Assembly: GCF_034190915.1 (NCBI RefSeq)
Contig: NW_026947686.1
Coordinates: forward strand, 1-64,000
DNA from: Cavia porcellus
Lineage: Eukaryota > Chordata > Mammalia > Rodentia > Caviidae
DNA: 64,000 nt
Reading direction: 5' to 3'
The notes under the pieces were generated by a model, which did not search any database, was not told the DNA's origin, and saw only the letters and a program-made list of their open reading frames with translations. Position 1 is the first letter of the stretch. The number at the start of each line of letters is the position of its first letter. A program made the translations under genes and the position numbers. This document shows, one piece after another, positions 28,201 to 41,598 of this stretch.

Positions 28201-28649
28201 CATTCACTAGTAGGAGTGAGTAAAACATCACGGGGTGGTGCGCATTGTACGGGTGTGTGTTACATTACATTCACTAGTAGGAGTGAGAAAAACATCACTG
28301 GGTGGTGCGCATTGTATGGGTGTGTGTTACATGAGATTCACTAGTAGGAGTGAGAAAAACATCACGGGGTGATGTGCATTGTATGGGTGTGTGTTACATT
28401 ACATTCACTAGTAGGAGTGAGAAAAACATCACGGGGTGATGCGCATTGTATGGGTGTGTGTTACATTAGATTCACTAGTAGGAGTGAGAAAAACATCACG
28501 GGGTGGTGCGCATTGTATGGGTGTGTGTTACATTAGATTCGCTAGTAGGAGTGAGAAAAACTTCACGGGGTGATGCGCATTGTATGGGTGTGTGTTACAT
28601 TAGATTCACTAGTAGGAGTGAAAAAACATCACGGGTTGGTGCGCATTGT
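25300..28649 (+). repeat. 50-monomer tandem duplication (3350 bp), copy 2
   Basis: This is the second copy of 21950-25299. It carries a G3 run at 26424-26426 and a G5 run at 26155-26159 where copy 1 has G4. It ends in the 66-bp monomer near 28619, matching the one near 25271 in copy 1. Confidence 0.8.
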
Positions 28650-29735
28650 ATGGGTGTGTGTTACATTACATTCACTAGTAGGAGTGAGAAAAACATCACG
28701 GGGTGGTGCGCATTGTATGGGTGTGTGTTACATTCACTAGTAGGAGTGAGAAAAACGTCACGGGGTGGTGCGCATTGTATGGGTGTGTGTTACATTACAT
28801 TCACTAGTAGGAGTGAGAAAAACGTCACGGGGTGGTGCGCATTATATGGGTGTGTGTTACATTAGATTCACTAGTAGGAGTGAGAAAAACATCACGGGGT
28901 GATGGGCATTGTATGGGTGTGTGTTACATTAGATTCACTAGTAGGAGTGAAAAAACATCACGGGTTGGTGCGCATTGTATGGGTGTGTGTTACATTACAT
29001 TCACTAGTAGGAGTGAGAAAAACATCACGGGGTGGTGCGCATTGTATGGGTGTGTGTTACATTAGATTCGCTAGTAGGAGTGAGAAAAACATCACGGGGT
29101 GGTGCGCATTGTATGGGTGTGTGTTACATTAGATTCACTAGTAGGAGTGAGAAAAACATCACAGGGTGGTGCGCATTGTATGGGTGTGTGTTACATTACA
29201 TTCACTAGTAGGAGTGAGAAAAACATCACGGGGTGGTGCGCATTGTATGGGTGTGTGTTACATTAGATTCACTAGTAGGAGTGAGAAAAACATCACTGGG
29301 TGGTGCCCATTGTATGGGTGTGTGTTACATTACATTCACTAGTAGGAGTGAGAAAAACATCACGGGGTGGTGCGCATTGTATGGGTGTGTGTTACATTAC
29401 ATTCACTAGTAGGAGTGATAAAAACATCACGGGTTGGTGCGCATTGTATGGGTGTGTGTCACATTACATTCACTAGTAGGAGTGAGTAAAACATCACGGG
29501 GTGGTTCGCATTGCATGGGTGTGTGTTACATTAGATTCACTAGTAGGAGTGAGAAAAACATCACGGGGTGGTGCGCATTGCATGGGTGTGTGTTACATCA
29601 CATTCACCAGTAGGAGTGAGAAAAACATCACGGGGTGGTGCGCATTGTATGGGTGTGTGTTACATCACATTCACCAGTAGGAGTGAGAAAAACATCACGG
29701 GGTGGTGCGCATTGTATGGGTGTGTGTTACATTAC
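27530..29735 (+). repeat. 33-monomer duplication, copy 1
   Basis: The catgagattc marker at 28330 recurs at 30534 (2204 bp), the cassette at 28832 recurs at 31041 (2209 bp) and gtgctac at 27588 recurs at 29791. A private 5-bp loss near 28731, where ACATTACATT is contracted to one ACATT, accounts for the 5-bp difference in offset. The left edge overlaps the previous 50-monomer copy. Confidence 0.75.
28503..29132 (+). repeat. Double 66-bp-monomer cassette (gatgcgc then gatgggc types)
   Basis: Two cassettes lie 329 bp apart (28503 and 28832), each with a 66-bp monomer (near 28619 and 28949). The distance is five monomers minus one base for the 66-bp monomer and minus five for the ACATT contraction near 28731. 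The first uses gatgcgc, the second gatgggc, so this is a transition between left-hand and right-hand cassette types. Confidence 0.8.
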
Positions 29736-31900
29736 ATTCACTAGTAGGAGTGAGAAAAACGGCACGGGGTGGTGCGCATTGTATGGGTGTGTGCTACATT
29801 ACATTCACTAGTAGGAGTGAGAAAAACATCACGGGGTGGTGCGCATTGTATGGGTGTGTGTTACATTAGATTCACTATTAGGAGTGAGAAAAACGTCACG
29901 GGGTGGTGCGCATTTTATGGGTGTGTGTTACATTACATTCACTAGTAGGAGTGAGAAAAACATCACGGGGTGGTGCGCATTGTATGGGTGTGTGTTACAT
30001 TAGATTCACTAGTAGGAGTGAGAAAAACATCACGGGGTGGTGCGCATTGTATGGGTGTGTGTTACATTAGATGCACTAGTAGGAGTAAGAAAAACATCAC
30101 GGGGTGGTGCGCATTGTATGGGTGTGTGTTACATTACATTCACTAGTAGGAGTGAGAAAAACATCACGGGGTGGTGCGCATTGTATGGGTGTGTGTTACA
30201 TTAGATTCACTAGTAGGAGTGAGAAAAACATCACGGGGTGGTGCGCATTGTATGGGTGTGTGTTACATTAGATCCACTAGTAGGAGTGAGAAAAACATCA
30301 CGGGGTGGTGCGCATTGTATGGGTGTGTGTTACATTACATTCACTAGTAGGAGTGAGAAAAACATCACGGGTTGGTGCGCATTGTATGGGTGTGTGTTAC
30401 ATTACATTCACTAGTAGGAGTGAGTAAAACATCACGGGGTGGTGCGCATTGTACGGGTGTGTGTTACATTACATTCACTAGTAGGAGTGAGAAAAACATC
30501 ACTGGGTGGTGCGCATTGTATGGGTGTGTGTTACATGAGATTCACTAGTAGGAGTGAGAAAAACATCACGGGGTGATGTGCATTGTATGGGTGTGTGTTA
30601 CATTAGATTCACTAGTAGGAGTGAGAAAAACATCACGGGGTGATGCGCATTGTATGGGTGTGTGTTACATTAGATTCACTAGTAGGAGTGAGAAAAACAT
30701 CACGGGGTGGTGCGCATTGTATGGGTGTGTGTTACATTAGATTCGCTAGTAGGAGTGAGAAAAACTTCACGGGGTGATGCGCATTGTATGGGTGTGTGTT
30801 ACATTAGATTCACTAGTAGGAGTGAAAAAACATCACGGGTTGGTGCGCATTGTATGGGTGTGTGTTACATTACATTCACTAGTAGGAGTGAGAAAAACAT
30901 CACGGGGTGGTGCGCATTGTATGGGTGTGTGTTACATTACGTTCACTAGTAGGAGTGAGAAAAACGTCATGGGGTGGTGCGCATTGTATGGGTGTGTGTT
31001 ACATTACATTCACTAGTAGGAGTGAGAAAAACGTCACGGGGTGGTGCGCATTGTATGGGTGTGTGTTACATTAGATTCACTAGTAGGAGTGAGAAAAACA
31101 TCACGGGGTGATGGGCATTGTATGGGTGTGTGTTACATTAGATTCACTAGTAGGAGTGAAAAAACATCACGGGTTGGTGCGCATTGTATGGGTGTGTGTT
31201 ACATTACATTCACTAGTAGGAGTGAGAAAAACATCACGGGGTGGTGCGCGTTGTATGGGTGTGTGTTACATTAGATTCGCTAGTAGGAGTGAGAAAAACA
31301 TCACGGGGTGGTGCGCATTGTATGGGTGTGTGTTACATTAGATTCACTAGTAGGAGTGAGAAAAACATCACGGGGTGGTGCGCATTGTATGGGTGTGTGT
31401 TACATTAGATTCACTAGTAGGAGTGAGAAAAACATCACTGGGTGGTGCCCATTGTATGGGTGTGTGTTACATTACATTCACTAGTAGGAGTGAGAAAAAC
31501 ATCACGGGGTGGTGCGCATTGTATGGGTGTGTGTTACATTACATTCACTAGTAGGAGTGATAAAAACATCACGGGTTGGTGCGCATTGTATGGGTGTGTG
31601 TCACATTACATTCACTAGTAGGAGTGAGTAAAACATCACGGGGTGGTTCGCATTGCATGGGTGTGTGTTACATTAGATTCACTAGTAGGAGTGAGAAAAA
31701 CATCACGGGGTGGTGCGCATTGCATGGGTGTGTGTTACATCACATTCACCAGTAGGAGTGAGAAAAACATCACGGGGTGGTGCGCATTGTATGGGTGTGT
31801 GTTACATCACATTCACCAGTAGGAGTGAGAAAAACATCACGGGGTGGTGCGCATTGTATGGGTGTGTGTTACATTACATTCACTAGTAGGAGTGAGAAAA
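29736..31900 (+). repeat. 33-monomer duplication, copy 2
   Basis: This is the second copy of 27530-29735, ending near the acttcac monomer at about 31901. It contains a gatgcgc cassette at 30707 and a gatgggc cassette at 31041 in the same order as copy 1 (28503 and 28832). The private 5-bp contraction of copy 1 is absent. Near the right end the offset drops by one monomer. Confidence 0.75.
30707..31341 (+). repeat. Double 66-bp-monomer cassette, duplicate of 28503-29132
   Basis: The two cassettes at 30707 and 31041 are 334 bp apart, without the 5-bp contraction of the other copy. 66-bp monomers lie near 30824 and 31158. The second cassette keeps gcgcgttg as in the first 17 kb, whereas the 28832 cassette has gcgcattg. 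Confidence 0.8.
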
Positions 31901-32220
31901 ACTTCACGGGGTGGTGCGCATTGTATGGGTGTGTGTTACATTACATTCACTAGTAGCAGTTAGAAAAACATCACGGGGTGGTGCGCATTGCATGGGTGTG
32001 TGTTACATTACATTCACTAGTAGCAGTGAGAAAAACATCACGGGGTGGTGTGCATTGCATGGGTGTGTGTTACATTAGATTCACTAGTAGGAGTGAGAAA
32101 AACATCACGGGGTGGTGCGCATTGCATGGGTGTGTGTTACATCACATTCACCAGTAGGAGTGAGAAAAACATCACGGGGTGGTGCGCATTGTATGGGTGT
32201 GTGTTACATCACATTCACCA

Positions 32221-33761
32221 TTAGCAGTGAGAAAAACATCACGGGGTGGTGCGCATTGTATGGGTGTGTGTTACATTACATTCACCAGTAGGAGTGAGAA
32301 AAACATCACGGGGTGGTGCGCATTGTATGGGTGTGTGTTACATTACATTCACTAGTAGGAGTGAGAAAAACATCACGGGGTGGTGCGCATTGTATGGGTG
32401 TGTGTTACATTACATTCACTAGTAGGAGTGAGAAAAACATCACGGGGTGGTGCGCATTGTATGGGTGTGTGTTACATTACATTCACTAGTAGGAGTGAGT
32501 AAAACATCACGGGGTGGTGCGCATTGTATGGGTGTGTGTTACATTACATTCACTAGTAGGAGTGAGAAAAACATCACGGGGTGGTGCGCATTGTATGGGT
32601 GTGTGTTACATTACATTCACTAGTAGGAGTTAGAAAAACATCACGGGGTGGTGCGCATTGTATGGGTGTGTGTTACATGAGATTCACTAGTAGGAGTGAG
32701 AAAAACATCACTGGGTGGTGCGCATTGTATGGGTGTGTGTTACATTACATTCACTAGTAGGAGTGAGAAAAACATCACGGGGTGGTGCGCATTGTATGGG
32801 TGTGTGTTACATTAGATTCACTAGTAGGAGTGAGAAAAACATCACGGGGTGATGCGCATTGTATGGGTGTGTGTTACATTAGATTCACTAGTAGGAGTGA
32901 GAAAAACATCACGGGGTGGTGCGCATTGTATGGGTGTGTGTTACATTACATTCACTAGTAGGAGTGAGAAAAACATCACGGGGTGGTGCGCATTGTATGG
33001 GTGTGTGTTACATTACATTCACTAGTAGGAGTGAGAAAAACATCACGGGGTGGTGCGCATTGTATGGGTGTGTGTTACATTAGATTCACTAGTAGGAGTG
33101 AGAAAAACATCACGGGGTGATGCGCATTGTATGGGTGTGTGTTACATTACATTCACTAGTAGGAGTGAGAAAAACATCACTGGGTGGTGCGCATTGTATG
33201 GGTGTGTGTTACATGAGATTCACTAGTAGGAGTGAGAAAAACATCACGGGGTGATGCGCATTGTATGGGTGTGTGTTACATTAGATTCACTAGTAGGAGT
33301 GAGAAAAACATCACGGGGTGGTGCGCATTGTATGGGTGTGTGTTACATTACATTCACTAGTAGGAGTGAGAAAAACATCACTGGGTGGTGCGCATTGTAT
33401 GGGTGTGTGTTACATGAGATTCACTAGTAGGAGTGAGAAAAACATCACGGGGTGATGCGCATTGTATGGGTGTGTGTTACATTAGATTCACTAGTAGGAG
33501 TGAGAAAAACATCACGGGGTGATGCGCATTGTATGGGTGTGTGTTACATTAGATTCACTAGTAGGAGTGAGAAAAACATCACGGGGTGGTGCGCATTGTA
33601 TGGGTGTGTGTTACATTACATTCACTAGTAGGAGTGAGAAAAACATCACGGGGTGGTGCGCATTGTATGGGTGTGTGTTACATTAGATTCACTAGTAGGA
33701 GTGAGAAAAACATCACGGGGTGGTGCGCATTGTATGGGTGTGTGTTACATCACATTCACCA
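32221..33761 (+). repeat. 23-monomer (1541 bp) spaced block 1
   Basis: The rare ccattagcag monomer starts at 32221, 33762 and 35303, exactly 1541 bp or 23 monomers apart each time. This first block has the right period but its interior differs from the second by whole-monomer gains and losses (gttagaaaa at 32629 corresponds to 34572, 29 monomers away). It also contains a three-monomer local duplication (catgag at 33211 and 33412, 201 bp apart). Confidence 0.7.
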
Positions 33762-34952
33762 TTAGCAGTGAGAAAAACATCACGGGGTGGTGCACATTGT
33801 ATGGGTGTGTGTTACATTACATTCACCAGTAGGAGTGAGAAAAACATCACGGGGTGGTGCGCATTGTATGGGTGTGTGTTACATTACATTCACTAGTAGG
33901 AGTGAGAAAAACATCACGGGGTGGTGCGCATTGTATGGGTGTGTGTTACATTACATTCACTAGTAGGAGTGAGAAAAACATCACGGGGTGGTGCGCATTG
34001 TATGGGTGTGTGTTACATTACATTCACTAGTAGGAGTGAGAAAAACATCACGGGGTGGTGCGCATTGTATGGGTGTGTGTTACATTACATTCACTAGTAG
34101 GAGTGAGAAAAACATCACGGGGTGGTGCGCATTGTATGGGTGTGTGTTACATTACATTCACTAGTAGGAGTGAGAAAAACATCACGGGGTGGTGCGCATT
34201 GTATGGGTGTGTGTTACATTACATTCACTAGTAGGAGTGAGAAAAACATCACGGGGTGGTGCGCATTGTATGGGTGTGTCTTACATTAGATTCACTAGTA
34301 GGAGTGAGAAAAACATCACGGGGTGGTGCGCATTGTATGGGTGTGTGTTACATTACATTCACTAGTAGGAGTGAGAAAAACATCACGGGGTGGTGCGCAT
34401 TGTATGGGTGTGTGTTACATTACATTCACTAGTAGGAGTGAGTAAAACATCACGGGGTGGTGCGCATTGTATGGGTGTGTGTTACATTACATTCACTAGT
34501 AGGAGTGAGAAAAACATCACGGGGTGGTGCGCATTGTATGGGTGTGTGTTACATTACATTCACTAGTAGGAGTTAGAAAAACATCACGGGGTGGTGCGCA
34601 TTGTATGGGTGTGTGTTACATGAGATTCACTAGTAGGAGTGAGAAAAACATCACTGGGTGGTGCGCATTGTATGGGTGTGTGTTACATTACATTCACTAG
34701 TAGGAGTGAGAAAAACATCACGGGGTGGTGCGCATTGTATGGGTGTGTGTTACATTACATTCACTAGTAGGAGTGATAAAAACATCACGGGTTGGTGCGC
34801 ATTGTATGGGTGTGTGTTACATTACATTCACTAGTAGGAGTGAGTAAAACATCACGGGGTGGTGCGCATTGTACGGGTGTGTGTTACATTACATTCACTA
34901 GTAGGAGTGAGAAAAACATCACTGGGTGGTGCGCATTGTATGGGTGTGTGTT
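33412..34952 (+). repeat. 23-monomer tandem duplication (1541 bp), copy 1
   Basis: Markers acatgag 33412/34953, ttagcag 33762/35303 and ggtgcacattg (near 33793 and 35334) all shift by 1541 bp with no indel. The gatgcgc, ttagattc and ccattag order is kept. Confidence 0.8.
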
Positions 34953-36490
34953 ACATGAGATTCACTAGTAGGAGTGAGAAAAACATCACGGGGTGATGCG
35001 CATTGTATGGGTGTGTGTTACATTAGATTCACTAGTAGGAGTGAGAAAAACATCACGGGGTGATGCGCATTGTATGGGTGTGTGTTACATTAGATTCACT
35101 AGTAGGAGTGAGAAAAACATCACGGGGTGGTGCGCATTGTATGGGTGTGTGTTACATTACATTCACTAGTAGGAGTGAGAAAAACATCACGGGGTGGTGC
35201 GCATTGTATGGGTGTGTGTTACATTAGATTCACTAGTAGGAGTGAGAAAAACATCACGGGGTGGTGCGCATTGTATGGGTGTGTGTTACATCACATTCAC
35301 CATTAGCAGTGAGAAAAACATCACGGGGTGGTGCACATTGTATGGGTGTGTGTTACATTACATTCACCAGTAGGAGTGAGAAAAACATCACGGGGTGGTG
35401 CGCATTGTATGGGTGTGTGTTACATTACATTCACTAGTAGGAGTGAGAAAAACATCACGGGGTGGTGCGCATTGTATGGGTGTGTGTTACATTACATTCA
35501 CTAGTAGGAGTGAGAAAAACATCACGGGGTGGTGCGCATTGTATGGGTGTGTGTTACATTACATTCACTAGTAGGAGTGAGAAAAACATCACGGGGTGGT
35601 GCGCATTGTATGGGTGTGTGTTACATTACATTCACTAGTAGGAGTGAGAAAAACATCACGGGGTGGTGCGCATTGTATGGGTGTGTGTTACATTACATTC
35701 ACTAGTAGGAGTGAGAAAAACATCACGGGGTGGTGCGCATTGTATGGGTGTGTGTTACATTAGATTCACTAGTAGGAGTGAGAAAAACATCACGGGGTGG
35801 TGCGCATTGTATGGGTGTGTGTTACATTACATTCACTAGTAGGAGTGAGAAAAACATCACGGGGTGGTGCGCATTGTATGGGTGTGTGTTACATTACATT
35901 CACTAGTAGGAGTGAGAAAAACATCACGGGGTGGTGCGCATTGTATGGGTGTGTGTTACATTACATTCACTAGTAGGAGTGAGAAAAACATCACGGGGTG
36001 GTGCGCATTGTATGGGTGTGTGTTACATTAGATTCACTAGTAGGAGTGAGAAAAACATCACGGGGTGGTGCGCATTGTATGGGTGTGTGTTACATTACAT
36101 TCACTAGTAGGAGTGAGAAAAACATCACGGGGTGGTGCGCATTGTATGGGTGTGTGTTACATTACATTCACTAGTAGGAGTGAGAAAAACGTCACAGGGT
36201 GGTGCGCATTGTATGGGTGTGTGTTACATTACATTCACTAGTAGGAGTGAGAAAAACGTCACGGGGTGGTGCGCATTGTTTGGGTGTGTGCTACATTACA
36301 TTCACTAGTAGGAGTGAGAAAAACATCACGGGGTGGTGCGCATTGTATGGGTGTGTGTTACATTAGATTCACTAGTAGGAGTGAGAAAAACGTCACGGGG
36401 TGGTGCGCATTTTATGGGTGTGTGTTACATTACATTCACTAGTAGGAGTGAGAAAAACATCACGGGGTGGTGCGCATTGTATGGGTGTGT
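34953..36490 (+). repeat. 23-monomer tandem duplication (1541 bp), copy 2
   Basis: This is the second copy of 33412-34952. It is co-linear for roughly the first 800 bp and then differs by whole-monomer changes. Near 36187-36420 it carries a cgtcacaggg, gtgctac, cattttatggg series that otherwise appears near 24140 and 27490, so a segment from that family was placed here. Confidence 0.65.
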
Positions 36491-36849
36491 GTTACATTAG
36501 ATTCACTAGTAGGAGTGAGAAAAACATCACGGGGTGGTGCGCATTGTATGGGTGTGTGTTACATTACATTCACTAGTAGGAGTGAGAAAAACATCACGGG
36601 GTGGTGCGCATTGTATGGGTGTGTGTTACATTACATTCACTAGTAGGAGTGAGAAAAACATCACGGGGTGGTGCGCATTGTATGGGTGTGTGTTACATTA
36701 GATTCACTAGTAGGAGTGAGAAAAACATCACGGGGTGGTGCGCATTGTATGGGTGTGTGTTACATTAGATCCACTAGTAGGAGTGAGAAAAACATCACGG
36801 GGTGGTGCGCAGTGTATGGGTGTGTGTTACATTACATTCACTAGTAGGA

Positions 36850-37972
36850 GTTAGAAAAACATCACGGGGTGGTGCGCATTGTATGGGTGTGTGTTACATG
36901 AGATTCACTAGTAGGAGTGAGAAAAACATCACTGGGTGGTGCGCATTGTATGGGTGTGTGTTACATTACATTCACTAGTAGGAGTGAGAAAAACATCACG
37001 GGGTGGTGCGCATTGTATGGGTGTGTGTTACATTACATTCACTAGTAGGAGTGATAAAAACATCACGGGTTGGTGCGCATTGTACGGGTGTGTGTTACAT
37101 TACATTCACTAGTAGGAGTGAGTAAAACATCACGGGGTGGTGCGCATTGTACGGGTGTGTGTTACATTACATTCACTAGTAGGAGTGAGAAAAACATCAC
37201 TGGGTGGTGCGCATTGTATGGGTGTGTGTTACATGAGATTCACTAGTAGGAGTGAGAAAAACATCACGGGGTGATGCGCATTGTATGGGTGTGTGTTACA
37301 TTAGATTCACTAGTAGGAGTGAGAAAAACATCACGCGGTGATGCGCATTGTATGGGTGTGTGTTACATTAGATTCACTAGTAGGAGTGAGAAAAACATCA
37401 CGGGGTGGTGCGCATTGTATGGGTGTGTGTTACATTAGATTCGCTAGTAGGAGTGAGAAAAACATCACGGGGTGATGCGCATGGTATGGGTGTGTGTTAC
37501 ATTAGATTCACTAGTAGGAGTGAAAAAACATCACGTGTTGGTGCGCATTGTATGGGTGTGTGTTACATTACATTCACTAGTAGGAGTGAGAAAAACATCA
37601 CGGGGTGGTGCGCATTGTATGGGTGTGTGTTACATTACATTCACTAGTAGGAGTGAGAAAAACGTCACGGGGTGGTGCGCATTGTATGGGTGTGTGTTAC
37701 ATTACATTCACTAGTAGGAGTGAGAAAAACGTCACGGGGTGGTGCGCATTGTATGGGTGTGTGTTACATTAGATTCACTAGTAGGAGTGAAAAAACATCA
37801 CGGGGTGGTGCGCATTGTATGGGTGTGTGTTACATTACTTTCACTAGTAGGAGTGAGAAAAACATCACGGGGTGGTGCGCATTGTATGGGTGTGTGTTAC
37901 ATTAGATTCGCTAGTAGGAGTGAGAAAAACATCACGGGGTGGTGCGCATTGTATGGGTGTGTGTTACATTAG
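36850..37972 (+). repeat. Right-type composite cassette, copy 1
   Basis: This ordered series of variants has gttagaaaa, catgag, actgggtgg, gtgataaaaac with gggttgg, gagtaaaac, gtacggg, a second catgag, gatgcgc, and then two 66-bp monomers (near 37520 and 37789). The distance from gttag at 36850 to the cassette start at 37405 is 555 bp. The same 555 bp is found at 49371/49926 and 55063/55618. Private changes here include acgcggtgatg near 37335 and catggtatggg near 37490. Confidence 0.8.
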
Positions 37973-38786
37973 ATTCACTAGTAGGAGTGAGAAAAACATC
38001 ACGGGGTGGTGCGCATTGTATGGGTGTGTGTTACATTACATTCACTAGTAGGAGTGAGAAAAACATCACGGGGTGGTGCGCATTGTATGGGTGTGTGTTA
38101 CATTGGATTCACTAGTAGGAGTGAGAAAAACATCACTGGGTGGTGCCCATTGTATGGGTGTGTGTTACATTACATTCACTAGTAGGAGTGAGAAAAACAT
38201 CACGGGGTGGTGCGCATTGTATGGGTGTGTGTTACATTACATTCACTAGTAGGAGTGATAAAAACATCACGGGTTGGTGCGCATTGTATGGGTGTGTGTC
38301 ACATTACATTCACTAGTAGGAGTGAGTAAAACATCACGGGGTGGTTCGCATTGTATGGGTGTGTGTTACATTAGATTCACTATTAGGAGTTAGAAAAACA
38401 TCACGGGGTGGTGCGCATTGTATGGGTGTGTGTTACATTACATTCACTATTAGGAGTGAGAAAAACATCACGGGGTGGTGCGCATTGTATGGGTGTGTGT
38501 TACATTACATTCACCAGTAGGAGTGAGAAAAACATCACGGGGTGGTGCGCATTGTATGGGTGTGTGTTACATCACATTCACCAGTAGGAGTGAGAAAAAC
38601 ATCACGGGGTGGTGCGCATTGTATGGGTGTGTGTTACATCACATTCACCAGTAGCAGTGAGAAAAACATCACGGGGTGGTGCGCATTGTATGGGTGTGTG
38701 TTACATTACATTCACCAGTAGGAGTGAGAAAAACATCACGGGGTGGTGCGCATTGTATGGGTGTGTGTTACATTACATTCACTAGT

Positions 38787-41598
38787 AGAAGTGAGAAAAA
38801 CATCACGGGGTGGTGCGCATTGTATGGGTGTGTGTTACATTACATTCACTAGTAGGAGTGAGACAAACATCACGGGGTGGTGCGCATTGTATGCGTGTGT
38901 GTTACATTACATTCACTAGTAGGAGTGAGAAAAACATCACGGGGTGGTGCGCATTGCATGGGTGTGTGTTACATCACATTCACCAGTAGGAGTGAGAAAA
39001 ACATCACGGGGTGGTGCGCATTGTATGGGTGTGTGTTACATCACATTCACCAGTAGGAGTGAGAAAAACATCACGGGGTGGTGCGCATTGTATGGGTGTG
39101 TGTTACATCACATTCACCAGTAGCAGTGAGAAAAACATCACGGGGTGGTGCGCATTGTATGGGTGTGTGTTACATTACATTCACCAGTAGGAGTGAGAAA
39201 AACATCACGGGGTGGTGCGCATTGTATGGGTGTGTGTTACATTACATTAACTAGTAGGAGTGAGAAAAACATCACGGGGTGGTGCGCATTGTATGGGTGT
39301 GTGTTACATTACATTCACTAGTAGGAGTGAGACAAACATCACGGGGTGGTGCGCATTGTATGCGTGTGTGTTACATTACATTCACTAGTAGGAGTGAGAA
39401 AAACATCACGGGGTGGTGCGCATTGTATGGGTGTGTGTTACATTACATTCACTAGTAGGAGTGAGAAAAACATCACGGGGTCGTGCCCATTGTATGGGTG
39501 TGTGTTACATTACATTCACTAGTAGGAGTGAGAAAAACATCACGGGGTGGTGCGCATTGTTTGGGTGTGTGTTACATTACATTCACTAGTAGGAGTGAGA
39601 AAAACATCACGGGGTGGTGCGCATTGTATGGGTGTGTGTTACATTACATTCACTAGTAGGAGTGAGAAAAACATCACGGGGTGGTGCGCATTGTATGGGT
39701 GTGTGTTACATTACATTCACTAGTAGGAGTGAGAAAAATATCACGGGGTGGTGCGCATTGTATGGGTGTGTGTTACATTACATTCACTAGTAGGAGTGAG
39801 AAAAACATCACGGGGTGGTGCGCATTGTATGGGTGTGTGTTACATTAGATTCACTAGTAGGAGTGAGAAAAACATCACGGGGTGGTGCGCATTGTATGGG
39901 TGTATGTTACATTACATTCACTAGTAGGAGTGAGAAAAACATCACGGGGTGGTGCGCATTGTATGGGTGTGTGTTACATTACATTCACTAGTAGGAGTGA
40001 GAAAAATATCACGGGGTGGTGCGCATTGTATGGGTGTGTGTTACATTACATTCACTAGTAGGAGTGAGAAAAACATCACGGGGTGGTGCGCATTGTATGG
40101 GTGTGTGTTACATTAGATTCACTAGTAGGAGTGAGAAAAACATCACGGGGTGGTGCGCATTGTATGGGTGTGTGTTACATTACATTCACTAGTAGGAGTG
40201 AGAAAAACATCACGGGGTGGTGCGCATTGTATGGGTGTGTGTTACATTACATTCACTAGTAGGAGTGAGAAAAACATCACGGGGTGGTGCGCATTGTATG
40301 GGTGTGTGTTACATTACATTCACTAGTAGGAGTGAGAAAAACATCACGGGGTGGTGCGCATTGTATGGGTGTGTGTTACATTACATTCACTAGTAGGAGT
40401 GAGAAAAACATCACGGGGTGGTGCGCATTGTATCGGTGTGTGTTACATTAGATTTACTAGTAGGAGTGAGAAAAACATCACGGGGTGGTGCGCATTGTAT
40501 GGGTGTGTGTTACATTAGATTCACTAGTAGGAGTGAGAAAAACATCACGGGGTGGTGCGCATTGTATGGGTGTGTGTTACATTACATTCACTAGTAGGAG
40601 TGAGAAAAACATCACGGGGTGGTGGGCATTGTATGGGTGTGTGTTACATTAGATTCACTAGTAGGAGTGAGAAAAACATCACGGGGTGGTGCGCATTGTA
40701 TGGGTGTGTGTTACATTACATTCACTAGTAGGAGTGAGAAAAACATCACGGGGTGGTGCGCATTGTATGGGTGTGTGTTACATTACATTCACTAGTAGGA
40801 GTGAGAAAAACATCACCGGTTGGTGCGCATTGTATGGGTGTGTGTTACATTACATTCACTAGTAGGAGTGAGTAAAATATCACGGGGTGGTGCGCATTGT
40901 ATGGGTGTGTGTTACATGAGATTCACTAGTAGGAGTGAGAAAAACATCACGGGGTGATGCGCATTGTATGGGTGTGTGTTACATTAGATTCACTATTAGG
41001 AGTGAGAAAAACATCACGGCGTGATGCGCATTGTATGGGTGTGTGTTACATTAGATTCACTAGTAGGAGTGAGAAAAACATCACGGGGTGGTGCGCATTG
41101 TATGGGTGTGTGTTTCATTAGATTCGCTAGTAGGAGTGAGAAAAACATCACGGGGTGGTGCGCATTGTATGGGTGTGTGTTACATTAGATTCACTAGTAG
41201 GAGTGAAAAAACATCACGGGTTGGTGCGCATTGTATGGGTGTGTGTTACATTACATTCACTAGTAGGAGTGAGAAAAACATCACGGGGTGGTGCGCATTG
41301 TATGGGTGTGTGTTACATTACATTCACTAGTAGGAGTGAGAAAAACGTCACGGGGTGGTGCGCATTGTATGGGTGTGTGTTACATTACATTCACTAGTAG
41401 GAGTGAGAAAAACGTCACGGTGTGGTGCGCATTGTATGGGTGTGTGTTACATTAGATTCACTAGTAGGAGTGAAAAAACATCACGTGGTGGTGCGCATTG
41501 TATGGGTGTGTGTTACATTACATTCACTAGTAGGAGTGAGAAAAACATCACGGGGTGGTGCGCATTGTATGGGTGTGTGTTACATTACATTCACTAGT
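38787..41598 (+). repeat. 42-monomer near-perfect duplication (2812 bp), copy 1
   Basis: All rare variants I checked recur exactly 2812 bp later: tagaagtg 38787/41599, agacaaac 38861/41673 and 39330/42142, and cassettes 41088/43900 and 41355/44167. In between, cattaactag, ggtcgtgccc, gtttggg, tatcggtg and cggcgtgatg also match. I found no difference by eye, so this looks like a very recent tandem duplication or an assembly duplication. Within it, agacaaac repeats after 469 bp (7 monomers). Confidence 0.9.
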
